From Flavobacteriaceae bacterium (lineage in GTDB: Bacteria; Bacteroidota; Bacteroidia; Flavobacteriales; Flavobacteriaceae): a stretch of 64,000 bases of DNA. The position numbers were made by a program, and so were the translations under genes. The notes beneath the pieces were generated by a model. The model saw only the letters and a list, made by a program, of their open reading frames with translations, was not told the DNA's origin and did no database searches. The stretch is from NCBI GenBank assembly GCA_030683815.1, contig JAUXPJ010000008.1, positions 1-64,000 on the forward strand, read 5' to 3'. Position 1 is the first letter of the stretch. Every line of letters starts with the position of its first letter. This document shows positions 1-9,259 of the stretch, in pieces.

Positions 1-34
1 GAGGTTATCCAAACGGATAACCTCATTTTTTTTA
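1..34. terminator. Rho-independent terminator of an upstream gene
   Basis: A perfect 10-bp stem (GAGGTTATCC / GGATAACCTC, 1-10 and 15-24) with an AAAC loop is followed by a run of T. It probably ends a gene lying left of the window. The T-run favours plus-strand termination. Confidence 0.75.
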
Positions 35-40
35 TAGGTA

Positions 41-123
41 CGGCGCTGTTCGTTCCGATGGTATCGGAACTCGGTTCGCCGCCTTGTCTCGAACCCTCAA
101 CAGAAATGTTGAGGGTTTTTTTA
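41..123. terminator. Two further stem-loops, the second terminator-like
   Basis: Positions 41-81 form an imperfect long hairpin: CGGCG/CGCCG at the base, GTTCCGAT/ATCGGAAC at the tip and a GGT loop. Positions 92-117 form a perfect 10-bp stem (AACCCTCAAC / GTTGAGGGTT) with an AGAAAT loop, followed by T residues to 123, a classic terminator. The first hairpin has no T-run and may be a dispersed palindromic element. The rest, 124-313, is AT-rich leader of the next gene with no convincing feature. Confidence 0.6.
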
Positions 124-313
124 TGAAAAAAATTAGTGAAATCTTTATTTAAAAATCACTTTTTCACCGGTTTAGCATCAAATTTAAAATAGTAAAAGGA
201 ATTGAATGGCATTATCTTTAAATTAATAATTTGTTAAAGAAAAGATAAAGCACTTTTTTTGGTTTTAACTTCATATAATTTTAACTTAGCGTTTTTACAT
301 AAAACATTTTAAA

Positions 314-1633
314 ATGCTTAAGCTTAAAAAGATATTTTTTACAATTTTACTCTGCTCTTTTTTTCAAATTGCATATGCTCAGAATCCACTTTTGCAATCT
401 GGGCCAATGGTGGGTTATTCTGAAATGAAAGAGGTAATGCTTTGGGTTCAAACCAAAGAGGCTGCTTCTGTTCAGATTAATTATTTTGAACAAAGCCAAC
501 CCCAACAAATTTTTAAAACCGAAATAATTGAAACCGAAAAAAAATCCGGCTTTACTGCTCATTTATTGGCAGACCAAGTTTCGCCGGATAAGAAATATAC
601 TTATGAAGTTTTAATAAATAACAAAAAACAAGTTTTTCCTTACCCTTTAGAATTTCAAACGCAGGTTTTATGGAGATACAGAACCAATCCTCCAACTTTT
701 AAATTTGCTTTGGGAAGTTGCGTTTACATCAACCAACCGGAAACAGACCGCCCCGGCAAACCTTACGGTGGAAATTATGAAATTTTTAACAGCATTCATC
801 AGCAAAAACCTGATTTTATGCTTTGGACCGGAGATAATATTTATTTGAGAGAACCGGATTGGAATACATGGACAGGCATAATTCATAGAAATACCAATAC
901 CCGTTCAACACCGGAAATGCAACCACTATTGGCTTCTTCTCACAATTATGCAATTTGGGATGATCATGATTTCGGACCGAATGACGCAGATAGAAGTTTT
1001 ACAGGAAAGAAATTAACAACTGAAGCTTTCAAACTTTTTTGGGCAAATCTTAACTATGGTGCCGGCGATACAGAAGGTATAACAGGAAGTTTTGAGTGGG
1101 GCGATTGCCAGTTTTTTATGATGGATAATCGTTATTATAAAGCACCAAATGATTTAAAAGTTGCGGATAAACCTTATTATGGTGAAAAGCAATTAAAATG
1201 GTTGATTGATGCACTGACTTATAGCAGCGCTACTTTTAAATTTATTGTTTCAGGAGGACAGGTATTAAACCCTGCAACGGTATTTGAAAATTATTCAAAT
1301 TATTCTGTAGAAAGAAAGCAACTCTTGGATGCCATTAAATTAAATAATATTTCAGGAGTAATTTTTATAACAGGAGACAGGCATCATACGGAGCTTACTA
1401 AAATAGGCTCAATGTACGATCTTACTGTTTCTCCCCTAACGTCGGGTGCCGCCAACCCAAGAGATGATGAAAATGCTTTTAGAATACCGGGTACATTGGT
1501 GAAAGAAAGAAACTTTGCCACTATCGAAGTAAAAGGAACAAAACAGGAAAGGATTTTGACAATTCGTGTGATGGATGTTTCAGGTAAAGAACTTTGGAAT
1601 AAAGATATTGCTGCGAAAGACTTAAAACCCTGA
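314..1633 (+). CDS. PhoD-like alkaline phosphatase family protein, secreted
   Basis: This encodes 439 aa. Residues 1-22 form a Sec signal peptide ending AYAQ, so the enzyme should act in the periplasm or be surface-anchored. Motifs of the PhoD-like metallophosphatase family are visible: an N-terminal Fn3-like segment with the phrase SGPMVGYSEM, WTGDNIYL near residue 170, WDDHDFGPND near 215 and FITGDRHH near 352. The Asp and His residues in these motifs are metal ligands in the family. The expected activity is phosphomono- or diester hydrolysis for phosphate scavenging; the substrate cannot be read from the sequence. It stands alone, with 290 bp before the polysaccharide operon, so it is probably its own transcript. 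Length is normal for the family. Confidence 0.85.
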   Translation: MLKLKKIFFTILLCSFFQIAYAQNPLLQSGPMVGYSEMKEVMLWVQTKEAASVQINYFEQSQPQQIFKTEIIETEKKSGFTAHLLADQVSPDKKYTYEVLINNKKQVFPYPLEFQTQVLWRYRTNPPTFKFALGSCVYINQPETDRPGKPYGGNYEIFNSIHQQKPDFMLWTGDNIYLREPDWNTWTGIIHRNTNTRSTPEMQPLLASSHNYAIWDDHDFGPNDADRSFTGKKLTTEAFKLFWANLNYGAGDTEGITGSFEWGDCQFFMMDNRYYKAPNDLKVADKPYYGEKQLKWLIDALTYSSATFKFIVSGGQVLNPATVFENYSNYSVERKQLLDAIKLNNISGVIFITGDRHHTELTKIGSMYDLTVSPLTSGAANPRDDENAFRIPGTLVKERNFATIEVKGTKQERILTIRVMDVSGKELWNKDIAAKDLKP

Positions 1634-1863
1634 TTTTTTAAGATTTTTTATTAGACAAATTTTTTAAGAGAATTTAACACTTCTGTATTGAGTAATGGAT
1701 ACAGAAAGAATATTCGCATTCCATTTATTCAGGACTCTTTAATACTGAAAAAAGGAATCATTTAAACTTTAAACTTCACAAATCCTTTTCTTTCAATTGT
1801 CTAATACCCTAATGCCATTAAAAAAACAAGCAACTAAATTACCAACATTTGTGCTAAAAACTA

Positions 1864-1871
1864 TATATTTG
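1864..1871 (+). promoter_or_regulatory. Candidate -7 box (TAnnTTTG) of the polysaccharide operon
   Basis: TATATTTG matches the Bacteroidota -7 consensus and lies 51 bp before the first ORF of the operon. A TTTG at 1848-1851 is too close (12 bp) to be the usual -33 element, so support is partial. Apart from this, 1634-1922 is AT-rich and shows nothing else. Confidence 0.35.
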
Positions 1872-1922
1872 TTAGCATCGGTTTTATAAGAAAATGCGCA
1901 TTTATACCATCCAAAATACACT

Positions 1923-2306
1923 ATGAACACACCTCAAAAAACACTGGACTGGGATTTAGTCATAAAAGGAGACACCTCCCTGTTAGATGTCAAATTTAAA
2001 GATCTTTGGCACTACCGTGATTTGCTGTATATGTTGGTAAAGAGAGATTTTGTCAGTTTTTACATATTAAAAAACAAAATTGAATTTTATTTTGATAATT
2101 TTTATGTTCCCAAATTAACTCCAATGCAATGTGAAACTAGGGAAAGAAATATGTTGCCCAAAAAAATGGGGAGAGGCTGGTTAATACCGTTAGACATTGA
2201 TGAATATATTTATGATTTTAAAACAATTTCTAATTATTTGAAAAGATATTGGTATTTAACAATTTTTTTTAAATCTTATTGGAGTTTTAAAACTTACATG
2301 GAATAA
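1923..2306 (+). pseudogene. Chimeric remnant: Wzm-type ABC permease N-terminus fused to other glycan-gene debris
   Basis: The open frame encodes 127 aa. The first ~46 residues (WDLVIKGDTSLLD, then DLWHYRDLLYMLVKRDFVSFY) look like the cytoplasmic N-terminus of ABC-2 polysaccharide/polyol-phosphate export permeases. That family continues into six membrane helices, but here the sequence switches abruptly to unrelated soluble-looking sequence. The following stretch includes the phrase GWLIPLDIDEYIY, reminiscent of a DxD-type glycosyltransferase segment, and then a Tyr/Trp-rich tail. No transmembrane domain is left, so it cannot be an exporter. It probably arose by deletion joining the 5' end of a wzm gene to a glycosyltransferase fragment. 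Its stop overlaps the start of the next gene (TAATG). The origin of the second part is uncertain. Confidence 0.6.
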
Positions 2307-3208
2307 TGTTAAGTATTGTCATCCCCTTTTATAAACTCACTTTTTTTGAAGCTACGCTACAATCGTTATCTTTTCAAACAGACAAACGCTTTAAAGTTTA
2401 CATTGGTGATGATGCCAGCTCAGAGAATCCTGCTTTAATATTGAAAAAATTTCAAGGTCTATTTGATTTTGAATATAAACGTTTCGATAACAATTTAGGA
2501 AGTATCTCTTTAGTAAAACAATGGGAACGCTGTATTGCCTTAACAAATAATGGGGAGTGGATTATGATACTGGGCGATGATGATGTATTAAGTAAAAATG
2601 TTGTTCATGAATTTTACAATAACCTAAATGAAATTAATGAATTTAATATTAATGTTGTGAAATTCTCAACAGTTGTAATAGATGAATTAGGCAAACCAAT
2701 TTCCAAAGTTTTTAAAAATAATAAAATATTAAAATCAACAGAGGCTCTTTATGATAAATTAAATCATAAATCACGCTCTTCTTTAAGTGAACATTTTTTT
2801 AGAAAATCTGAATATGAAAAGCATAAATTTAAAAATTATGATATAGCTTGGCATTCTGATGATATGGCCTGGTTAGAATTTTCTAATTTTAAATATATTT
2901 ATTGTATAAATAGTGCATCTATTTCAATTAGAGTCTCAGAAAAAAGTATTTCAGGAAGTAAAACAAATACTATTAGAAAAAATGTTGCATCATTCCATTT
3001 TTACAATGATTTAATTAATAAACACTTAAGTGAATTTAATTGGGCTCAAAGAAAATTAGTGATACAATATTATGAATTTAAAACAGTAATAGTTAAAAGA
3101 AAATCTTTGAAAATTTATATAAAATTATTCTGGTTATATGCGCGTGATTTTCATTTTATTACTATTTTAAGATTTACTTTCAGATTTATTTTTAAACATA
3201 AAAATTGA
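2306..3208 (+). CDS. Glycosyltransferase family 2 (GT-A fold)
   Basis: This encodes 300 aa. The N-terminus LSIVIPFYK, the nucleotide-binding GDDAS near residue 33 and the metal-binding GDDDV near residue 89 are the hallmarks of inverting GT2 enzymes. It should transfer a sugar from a nucleotide donor to the lipid-linked repeat unit on the cytoplasmic side; donor and acceptor cannot be deduced. The C-terminal third is rich in basic and aromatic residues (a likely membrane-proximal tail). Its ATG overlaps the stop of the preceding chimera, which suggests translational coupling. The sequence is more AT-rich than the GT4 genes downstream, as is common for exchangeable glycan genes. Confidence 0.85.
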   Translation: MLSIVIPFYKLTFFEATLQSLSFQTDKRFKVYIGDDASSENPALILKKFQGLFDFEYKRFDNNLGSISLVKQWERCIALTNNGEWIMILGDDDVLSKNVVHEFYNNLNEINEFNINVVKFSTVVIDELGKPISKVFKNNKILKSTEALYDKLNHKSRSSLSEHFFRKSEYEKHKFKNYDIAWHSDDMAWLEFSNFKYIYCINSASISIRVSEKSISGSKTNTIRKNVASFHFYNDLINKHLSEFNWAQRKLVIQYYEFKTVIVKRKSLKIYIKLFWLYARDFHFITILRFTFRFIFKHKN

Positions 3209-3274
3209 AATAATCCCTTAATCTAGTTATGATATTTGTATTTTATTAATCTGGTCAAAAAATATTTTAAATAA

Positions 3275-4114
3275 ATGTTTACAATTACCGTAATCATCCC
3301 CACCTACAACAGGGCGCATCTTATTACCAGAGCCATAAAAAGCGTGCTTAACCAAACCAATTCGAATTGGGAATTGATTATTGTTGATGATGGCAGTAAA
3401 GACAATACAAAAGAAGTTATAATACCTTATCTAAAAGATTATAGAATTAAATATTTTTTCCGGGAAAATCAAGGTGTCTGTTCGGCAAGAAATTATGGTG
3501 CATCAAGTGCAAGCGGTGAATTTTTAATTTTTTTAGATAGTGATGATGTTTTATTAAACAAATCGTTAAGTGTTTTTAATAACTACATTGACAACAATCC
3601 TTCTTCAGAAGTTATTTTAGGGGGTATAAAAGTTGTAAATCAACAACAGCAAAAGGAGGAGATTGCTATCCCGAATTCATCTCAAAAAATACCTGGTTTT
3701 CTAGCAGGATCTTTTTGTATAAATAAAATTTTATTTAATAGTTTAGACGGTTATGACGTTAACTTAAACTATTCTGAAAATACCGATTTAATATTAAGAA
3801 TAATTAAGTCAAAAGCAAAATTATTTTATTTAAATGACATCGTATTAATTTACAATAAATCCTGTAAGAATCAAACCAATAATCGTTCAGAAAATATATA
3901 TCAAGCAGCTATCTATATATTAGAAAAACATAAAGAAATATTTAATAGTGATAAAAAAATTAAAGCGTTGTACCTTGGTGTAGCTGCGCATAATGCTTTA
4001 AAACTAAAAAATAAAACAATAGCTTTACGTTTAAATCATCAGGCATTTTTAACACATCCAACATTAAAAAGATTATTGAAATATGTAGTTTATAGTATAA
4101 ATTTTAATAGATAA
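3275..4114 (+). CDS. Glycosyltransferase family 2
   Basis: This encodes 279 aa. VIIPTYNRAHL at the N-terminus, VDDGS near residue 36 and FLDSDDV near residue 86 define a GT-A/GT2 catalytic domain. The protein is compact with no membrane helix, so a soluble or peripheral cytoplasmic enzyme is expected. It follows the previous GT2 gene by 66 bp and precedes the next by 1 bp, within a single operon. The linkage made is unknown. The start at 3275 gives the canonical N-terminus. Confidence 0.85.
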   Translation: MFTITVIIPTYNRAHLITRAIKSVLNQTNSNWELIIVDDGSKDNTKEVIIPYLKDYRIKYFFRENQGVCSARNYGASSASGEFLIFLDSDDVLLNKSLSVFNNYIDNNPSSEVILGGIKVVNQQQQKEEIAIPNSSQKIPGFLAGSFCINKILFNSLDGYDVNLNYSENTDLILRIIKSKAKLFYLNDIVLIYNKSCKNQTNNRSENIYQAAIYILEKHKEIFNSDKKIKALYLGVAAHNALKLKNKTIALRLNHQAFLTHPTLKRLLKYVVYSINFNR

Positions 4115-4115
4115 A

Positions 4116-5009
4116 ATGAAATTTGCCGGCTTTATTATGACTTTTGAACGGGAACATTTATTGATGAATACCATTGATAAAATATTCCGGCAAACTATGC
4201 CGCCCGAAAAATTATTGGTGGTTGATAACAGTTGCTCTTATAAAACAAGGGAATTAATTTCAACAATAAATAATCCGCTATTGCAATATTATCGAGTAGG
4301 ATATAATTCAGGGCCGGCGGGAGCCGCTAAAATAGGCTTAAAAGTATTGGCAGACCAAGGGTATGATTGGATTTATTGGGGTGATGATGATGACCCGCCC
4401 ATATTTAATGACACTTTTGAAATACTGCTTAATTTGGCTAAAGAAAATTCTGAATGCGGTTGTGTAGGTGCGGTTGGTCAGTATTTTAACAGGAAGAAAG
4501 GTGTGATAGTAAGAGTGCCCGATGAAATACTTAATACAAAAGGCTTTCTTAAAGTTCATACCATTGCAGGCGGCATGACCAAAATAGTTAATGGAGCTGT
4601 TCTAAGAAACTGCCAAATTTACCCTGATGAAAAGTTATTTTTTGGTTTTGAAGAGTTAGATTTTGATTTAAAATTGCAGAAGTTAAATTACACCCTTTTA
4701 ACAGATAAGGCACTCTATTTAAGACATAGGAAAACCAGTGGAAGAATTAATTTTAAACGAAATTTATTGCCTAAAAAAAAGAATGTAAATATAGGGCGCG
4801 AGTACTATTCAACCAGAAATTTATATAAAATATATTGGAATCATCATTTATATCTGGCACTGTTATATAACATTTTTAAAAATAGTTTAAAATTGTTTTG
4901 GGCATTACGTTTTGGGTATAAGTATGGGTATAACATTAGTAGAATTCATTTGCTTGCATTCTCTCATTTTTTAATGAATAAATATGGTTATTATAAGTTG
5001 AATAAATGA
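4116..5009 (+). CDS. Glycosyltransferase family 2, rhamnosyl/galactofuranosyl-transferase-like
   Basis: This encodes 297 aa. It begins KFAGFIMTFERE and carries VVDNSCS near residue 36 and a GDDDDPP motif near residue 88. That pattern is common in GT2 enzymes annotated as rhamnosyl- or galactofuranosyl-transferases. GGMTKIVNGAVL and FGFEELDFDLKL follow in the acceptor half, the latter supplying the probable EExD-like catalytic acids. The stop overlaps the ATG of the next gene by 4 bp, so the two are translationally coupled. Sugar specificity is inference only. Confidence 0.8.
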   Translation: MKFAGFIMTFEREHLLMNTIDKIFRQTMPPEKLLVVDNSCSYKTRELISTINNPLLQYYRVGYNSGPAGAAKIGLKVLADQGYDWIYWGDDDDPPIFNDTFEILLNLAKENSECGCVGAVGQYFNRKKGVIVRVPDEILNTKGFLKVHTIAGGMTKIVNGAVLRNCQIYPDEKLFFGFEELDFDLKLQKLNYTLLTDKALYLRHRKTSGRINFKRNLLPKKKNVNIGREYYSTRNLYKIYWNHHLYLALLYNIFKNSLKLFWALRFGYKYGYNISRIHLLAFSHFLMNKYGYYKLNK

Positions 5010-6163
5010 GTACAAAATATAAAATAGTATACCTTATAGACACCCTTCAAACCGGTGGTGCAGAAAAAAGTTTGGTAGAGATGGCAGTTGCCAATAAACA
5101 GGTGCAATCGTATTTTATCACACTCTATACCGGAAATGCATTAGCGCCCATCTTAGAAGAACACAACATACCCTTGTTTGCTTTAAACAGTAACCGTAAA
5201 TATGGTTTTAAAGAGGCGGTAAAGAAAATTATACCTATTATTCAAGAAATACAACCAGATCTCATTCATACCACTCTTTTTAGAGCGGATATGGTGGGCA
5301 GGTTATTAAAAAGTCATTTTAACATTCCGTTAATCAGCAGTATTGTTTCTAATTCATACCTAGAAGAACGCTATGAACATTTGTCATTACCGGGTAAGCT
5401 TAAATTGTATGCAGTCCAGTGGTATGACCGTAGAACGGCACCCGGCGTGAATTTATTTATAGCTAATTCTGAAACCGTTAAAGCCAGCAATGCACAATTT
5501 TTAAAAGTGCCATTATCAAAAATAAAAGTAATTTACAGAGGTCGAATGGCTGAAGTGTTTAACAATGTTAATACCAATAAATTAGAAAACCTAAAAAAAG
5601 ACCTTGGCGCATCAGGTAAAAAAGTGTTGCTAAATGTTAGTAGGTTGCTGGATAGTAAAGGTCAATTAGATTTAATTAATGCGTTTGCTGCGGTCGTTTT
5701 GCAGCACCCCAATGCTCTACTGCTAATTGCAGGTGAGGGCCCGTTTCGAAATATAGTAGATCAGCAAATTAAAACCTTAGGTTTGCAAGATAAAGTACAC
5801 CTGCTTGGTAACCGAAATGATGTACCCGAGCTTTTAGCTTTAGCTCATGTTTTTGTATTTCCATCCTATTACGAGGGCTTACCCGGTGCCATACTGGAAG
5901 CTATGTTTGCCAAAAAAATTATTATTTGTTCTGATATTCCGGAAAATAAAGAGTGTGTAAGTGAAGCAAGTGCCGTTTTTTTTAAAAAGGGTCTAATAAA
6001 CGATTTAGCCGATAAAATAAATCACGTACTTTTACAACAAGAAGCCTATATGTCTAGAGCCTTAGAGGCTGAAAAAATAGCGCATCAAAAATTTGATATA
6101 GATATTATGGTTCAACAGTATAATAATGTTTATCAACAACTAATTCAACATTATAAATCTTGA
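5006..6163 (+). CDS. Glycosyltransferase family 4 (GT-B fold)
   Basis: This encodes 385 aa. The glycine-rich N-terminus LQTGGAEKS, the start of the C-domain NVSRLLDSKGQ near residue 211, and EGLPGAILEAM near residue 290 (the EX7E-type donor site) are diagnostic of retaining GT4 enzymes. It is expected to act at the inner face of the cytoplasmic membrane on the lipid-linked glycan. It overlaps the genes on both sides by 4 bp (ATGA upstream, TTGA downstream). Confidence 0.88.
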   Translation: MSTKYKIVYLIDTLQTGGAEKSLVEMAVANKQVQSYFITLYTGNALAPILEEHNIPLFALNSNRKYGFKEAVKKIIPIIQEIQPDLIHTTLFRADMVGRLLKSHFNIPLISSIVSNSYLEERYEHLSLPGKLKLYAVQWYDRRTAPGVNLFIANSETVKASNAQFLKVPLSKIKVIYRGRMAEVFNNVNTNKLENLKKDLGASGKKVLLNVSRLLDSKGQLDLINAFAAVVLQHPNALLLIAGEGPFRNIVDQQIKTLGLQDKVHLLGNRNDVPELLALAHVFVFPSYYEGLPGAILEAMFAKKIIICSDIPENKECVSEASAVFFKKGLINDLADKINHVLLQQEAYMSRALEAEKIAHQKFDIDIMVQQYNNVYQQLIQHYKS

Positions 6164-7242
6164 AAATACTCCAGCTAATACAACAATCCCAGTTGCGAGG
6201 TGCCGAGCTGTTCACTTGTCAGCTTTCTCAGCATTTAAGTCAATTGGGACATCAGGTATTGTTGGTAAAAGTGTTTAAGGGTGTGGCAGTATTGCCTTTT
6301 AACGGTTCCATCGTATCTTTAGGAGGGAATAAAAAGAGGAGATGGGTAGATGTGATAGCGTGGTACAGGTTGTCAATACTTATTAAAACTTTTCAACCCG
6401 ATCTTATACAAACCAATGCCGGTGATACGCTTAAATATGCCGTTATATCTAAATGGCTTTTTGGTTGGAAAACACCCATAATAGTAAGAAATGCCAGCAT
6501 GGTTGGCAGGTATTTAACTACTGCCATACATCTGAAAATAAATGCCTTCTTTTATAAAAAAGCAATCTATGTAATCGCCGTTTCCAAGGCTTCTGAAAAA
6601 GATTTGTTGCAACATTTTCCTTTTCTAAAAGCTTATACCACTGTTATACCCGTGGGCATTGAAGAGGTTAATTGTGTTAAAATGGAACTCGATCCACCTA
6701 AAAGGAAACATATCCTGCACGTGGGTGGTTTTACTTATGAGAAAAATCATATAGGTTTATTGCGTATTTTTAAAAGGGTACTGGAAGTTCATAAAGAGGC
6801 ACACCTTCATTTGTTGGGAGATGGTCCCTTATTGAAAAACACTAAACAGTGTGCCAAAGAATGGGGTATTGATAAGCATTGTACTTTTTACGGTGCGGTG
6901 AGCAACCCCATTAGCTATATGAAAGCAGCCGATGTAGTTGTGCTGCCTAGTATTATAGAGGGGATACCTGCGGTACTTTTAGAAGCGATGTACGCTAAAA
7001 CTCCTGTAGTAACCTATGAGGTGGGTGGCATTGCAGAAGTACTTGTTAATCAACAAACAGGTTATTTAATACCCAGTGGTGATGAAAATGCTTTTGCTGA
7101 AACCATTGGCAACCTATTAACCAATCCAGATTCTAACTTGCCGGAAAATGCGTATCAGCAGGTTTGCCAACAGTTTGCCAATACAAAGATTGCCCAACGT
7201 TTTGAAGCGATCTATAAACAGCTACTCAATGAACAAAATTAA
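6160..7242 (+). CDS. Glycosyltransferase family 4, TTG start
   Basis: This encodes 360 aa. The only start that preserves the N-terminal KILQLIQQSQLRGAE nucleotide-sugar loop is TTG at 6160, which overlaps the preceding stop as TTGA; translational coupling probably makes the weak start usable. HVGGFTYEKNH near residue 185, GDGPL, and EGIPAVLLEAM near residue 266 mark the GT4 C-domain. It is one of four GT4 genes in the operon and three consecutive ones, possibly old duplicates. Sugar specificity is unknown. Confidence 0.85.
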   Translation: MKILQLIQQSQLRGAELFTCQLSQHLSQLGHQVLLVKVFKGVAVLPFNGSIVSLGGNKKRRWVDVIAWYRLSILIKTFQPDLIQTNAGDTLKYAVISKWLFGWKTPIIVRNASMVGRYLTTAIHLKINAFFYKKAIYVIAVSKASEKDLLQHFPFLKAYTTVIPVGIEEVNCVKMELDPPKRKHILHVGGFTYEKNHIGLLRIFKRVLEVHKEAHLHLLGDGPLLKNTKQCAKEWGIDKHCTFYGAVSNPISYMKAADVVVLPSIIEGIPAVLLEAMYAKTPVVTYEVGGIAEVLVNQQTGYLIPSGDENAFAETIGNLLTNPDSNLPENAYQQVCQQFANTKIAQRFEAIYKQLLNEQN

Positions 7243-8365
7243 AATTTTACATATCATTAAATCTTTGGGTCGCGGTGGGGCAGAAATGCTGTTGCCAGAA
7301 ACGCTTAAAGTACATGACCAAGAATTCTTTGAGTTTCATTATATCTATTTTTTACCTTGTAAAAATCAATTGGTAGAAGCCATAGAAACAGCAGGTGGCA
7401 AAGTCAGCTGTTTTTCTGCCAACAACAACCTGATGCTATTATTACAATACCCAAAGATTATTAAGTACTGCCGTAAACATAAAATTCAGTTAATTCATGC
7501 ACACTTACCTTGGGCAGGTATAGTGGCTAGAATTGCAGGTTATCTGGTAAAAATACCCGTTATCTACACCGAACACAATAATTTTAACAGATATCATTTT
7601 GCTACCAGATTATTAAGCACCTTAACGTATCAATGGCAGTCTTTGGTGATAGCAGTTTCTGAAGAAGTTAAAAAAGTTATTGAAGACAGGAAATTATTCA
7701 GTAAGGTTATTTATCAGCCTAATGGTGTAAATGCCGATTTTTTTAAAAAAGCAAATCGCCCTCAAGAAAATAGAGAACTGGATAGTATAGTAAAAAATAA
7801 AAAAGTGATTGGAACGGTGGCGGTATTCAGACCCCAAAAACGCTTAGATCTTTTTCTAAAAATGGCTAAAGAATTATATCGTTTAGATAGTAATTATGTA
7901 TTTTTATTGGTTGGTGATGGTCCCGAAGCACAAAAGCTGAGAGCCATAAAGGAAAAAGAGTCTTTAGATTACGTTCATTTTATGGGGTTACAAGAAAATC
8001 CAAAAACCATACTACAGTATTTAGACGGATTTGTAATCACAAGTGATTTTGAAGGCTTACCAGTGGCTTTATTAGAAGCGATGAGTATGGAAATAATTCC
8101 TTTTTGCAGAAATGTGGGCGGTATAGGGGCTGTAATTAAGAATAATAAAAACGGTATTTTGTTAGAAAATGCCAACCCTAACCAAATGGCTACCATTATT
8201 CACGAGGTTTTTGAATCAGATGAAACCACTCTTAACAATTTAGGAAAAGAAGCACGAAATACAATAATGGATAACTACAGTATTCAAACCATGGTATCTG
8301 GTTTAGAGAACATTTATTTAATTTATGTAATCGATGAAAATAACCTATACAAGGGGGGAAGATAA
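7229..8365 (+). CDS. Glycosyltransferase family 4
   Basis: This encodes 378 aa from ATG 7229. An in-frame extension to 7148 exists but lies inside the previous gene and adds unrelated residues. The 7229 start yields the canonical NKIKILHIIKSLGRGGAE N-terminus and a 14-bp overlap with the upstream stop. HAHLPWAG, VFRPQKRLD, GDGPEA and EGLPVALLEAM (near residue 274) identify a GT-B/GT4 enzyme. Its 3' end overlaps the next gene by 32 bp. Confidence 0.88.
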   Translation: MNKIKILHIIKSLGRGGAEMLLPETLKVHDQEFFEFHYIYFLPCKNQLVEAIETAGGKVSCFSANNNLMLLLQYPKIIKYCRKHKIQLIHAHLPWAGIVARIAGYLVKIPVIYTEHNNFNRYHFATRLLSTLTYQWQSLVIAVSEEVKKVIEDRKLFSKVIYQPNGVNADFFKKANRPQENRELDSIVKNKKVIGTVAVFRPQKRLDLFLKMAKELYRLDSNYVFLLVGDGPEAQKLRAIKEKESLDYVHFMGLQENPKTILQYLDGFVITSDFEGLPVALLEAMSMEIIPFCRNVGGIGAVIKNNKNGILLENANPNQMATIIHEVFESDETTLNNLGKEARNTIMDNYSIQTMVSGLENIYLIYVIDENNLYKGGR

Positions 8366-9257
8366 ACATCTGAAAGCCATCGTTGCGCTGTTTGAACTTT
8401 GCCTTTTTAAGCAGGGAGGTTCCCCTTCTGTTGAATTCTGGAAATGGAAGCATCATGAAAATCCTGCAGGAGTTTCGCCGATTATTTTAGCATGGGATTG
8501 TGACAGATTAATAGGTATACGAGCATTTATGAGATACTCATTTATGAACAATCATAAGGAGTTAAGCTGTTATAGAGCAGTTGATACCGCTATACATCCA
8601 GCCTATAGAGGGAGGGGCATTTTTACAAAACTGACCATGCAACTGGTTCAGCAATTAGCGGAAACAGCCACAAATAACTTTATTTTTAACACACCTAATG
8701 AAAAAAGTAAATCAGGGTATTTAAAAATGGGTTGGGAAGTATGGGGTAAGCCTACTGTTTTTCTGTGGCCATATCTTAATTTTAATCCTTTTTTAAACAA
8801 TGATAACGATATCAAAGCATTAGCAACATTTAATTTTGAAACGATAAGCACCAAAAAAACAGATCAATTTGTAATCTATAAGGATAAATCTTATTTTAAA
8901 TGGCGCTATCAAGATATTCCAATTAAAAAATATGGTTTAACTCAGTTTAATAACGGTAATCAGCATCTGGTGGTAATTTACCATAAAATAAGAAGAGGGC
9001 TATTTGCAGAAAATAGAATCTGTGATATTATTAAAAACAATGAGGCAGTAAATTCACTGACTAATAAAGAATGCAGGCTCTTATCAAGAAAATTAAAAGG
9101 GCATTTTATAACCTATATATCATCAGCTAAACTAGGAGCTGGTTTTTCCATACAAAAATGGGCACCTGAAATAACCTACAGAAACTTTCAGTCCAATGCA
9201 AAAAAATATAAAATGGATGAATTTAATTTTAACTTAGCCGAATTGGAATTGTTTTAA
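8334..9257 (+). CDS. GNAT-family acyltransferase
   Basis: This encodes 307 aa. The N-terminal ~150 residues fit a GNAT fold: IGIRAFMRYSFM is a beta-strand pair, and HPAYRGRGIFTKL near residue 87 is the acyl-CoA pyrophosphate-binding R/Q-x-x-G-x-G/A loop. The C-terminal half looks like the second domain found in GNAT proteins of glycan loci. It probably acylates an amino sugar or amino-acid substituent of the repeat unit. It overlaps the preceding GT4 gene by 32 bp and sits 2 bp before the asparagine synthetase gene, so it is fully embedded in the operon. Confidence 0.75.
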   Translation: MKITYTRGEDKHLKAIVALFELCLFKQGGSPSVEFWKWKHHENPAGVSPIILAWDCDRLIGIRAFMRYSFMNNHKELSCYRAVDTAIHPAYRGRGIFTKLTMQLVQQLAETATNNFIFNTPNEKSKSGYLKMGWEVWGKPTVFLWPYLNFNPFLNNDNDIKALATFNFETISTKKTDQFVIYKDKSYFKWRYQDIPIKKYGLTQFNNGNQHLVVIYHKIRRGLFAENRICDIIKNNEAVNSLTNKECRLLSRKLKGHFITYISSAKLGAGFSIQKWAPEITYRNFQSNAKKYKMDEFNFNLAELELF

Positions 9258-9259
9258 AT

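Noticed and set aside
7148-7228. Upstream in-frame extension of the third GT4 gene
   Set aside because: It lies inside the preceding gene and adds residues foreign to the GT4 N-terminus; ATG 7229 is preferred.
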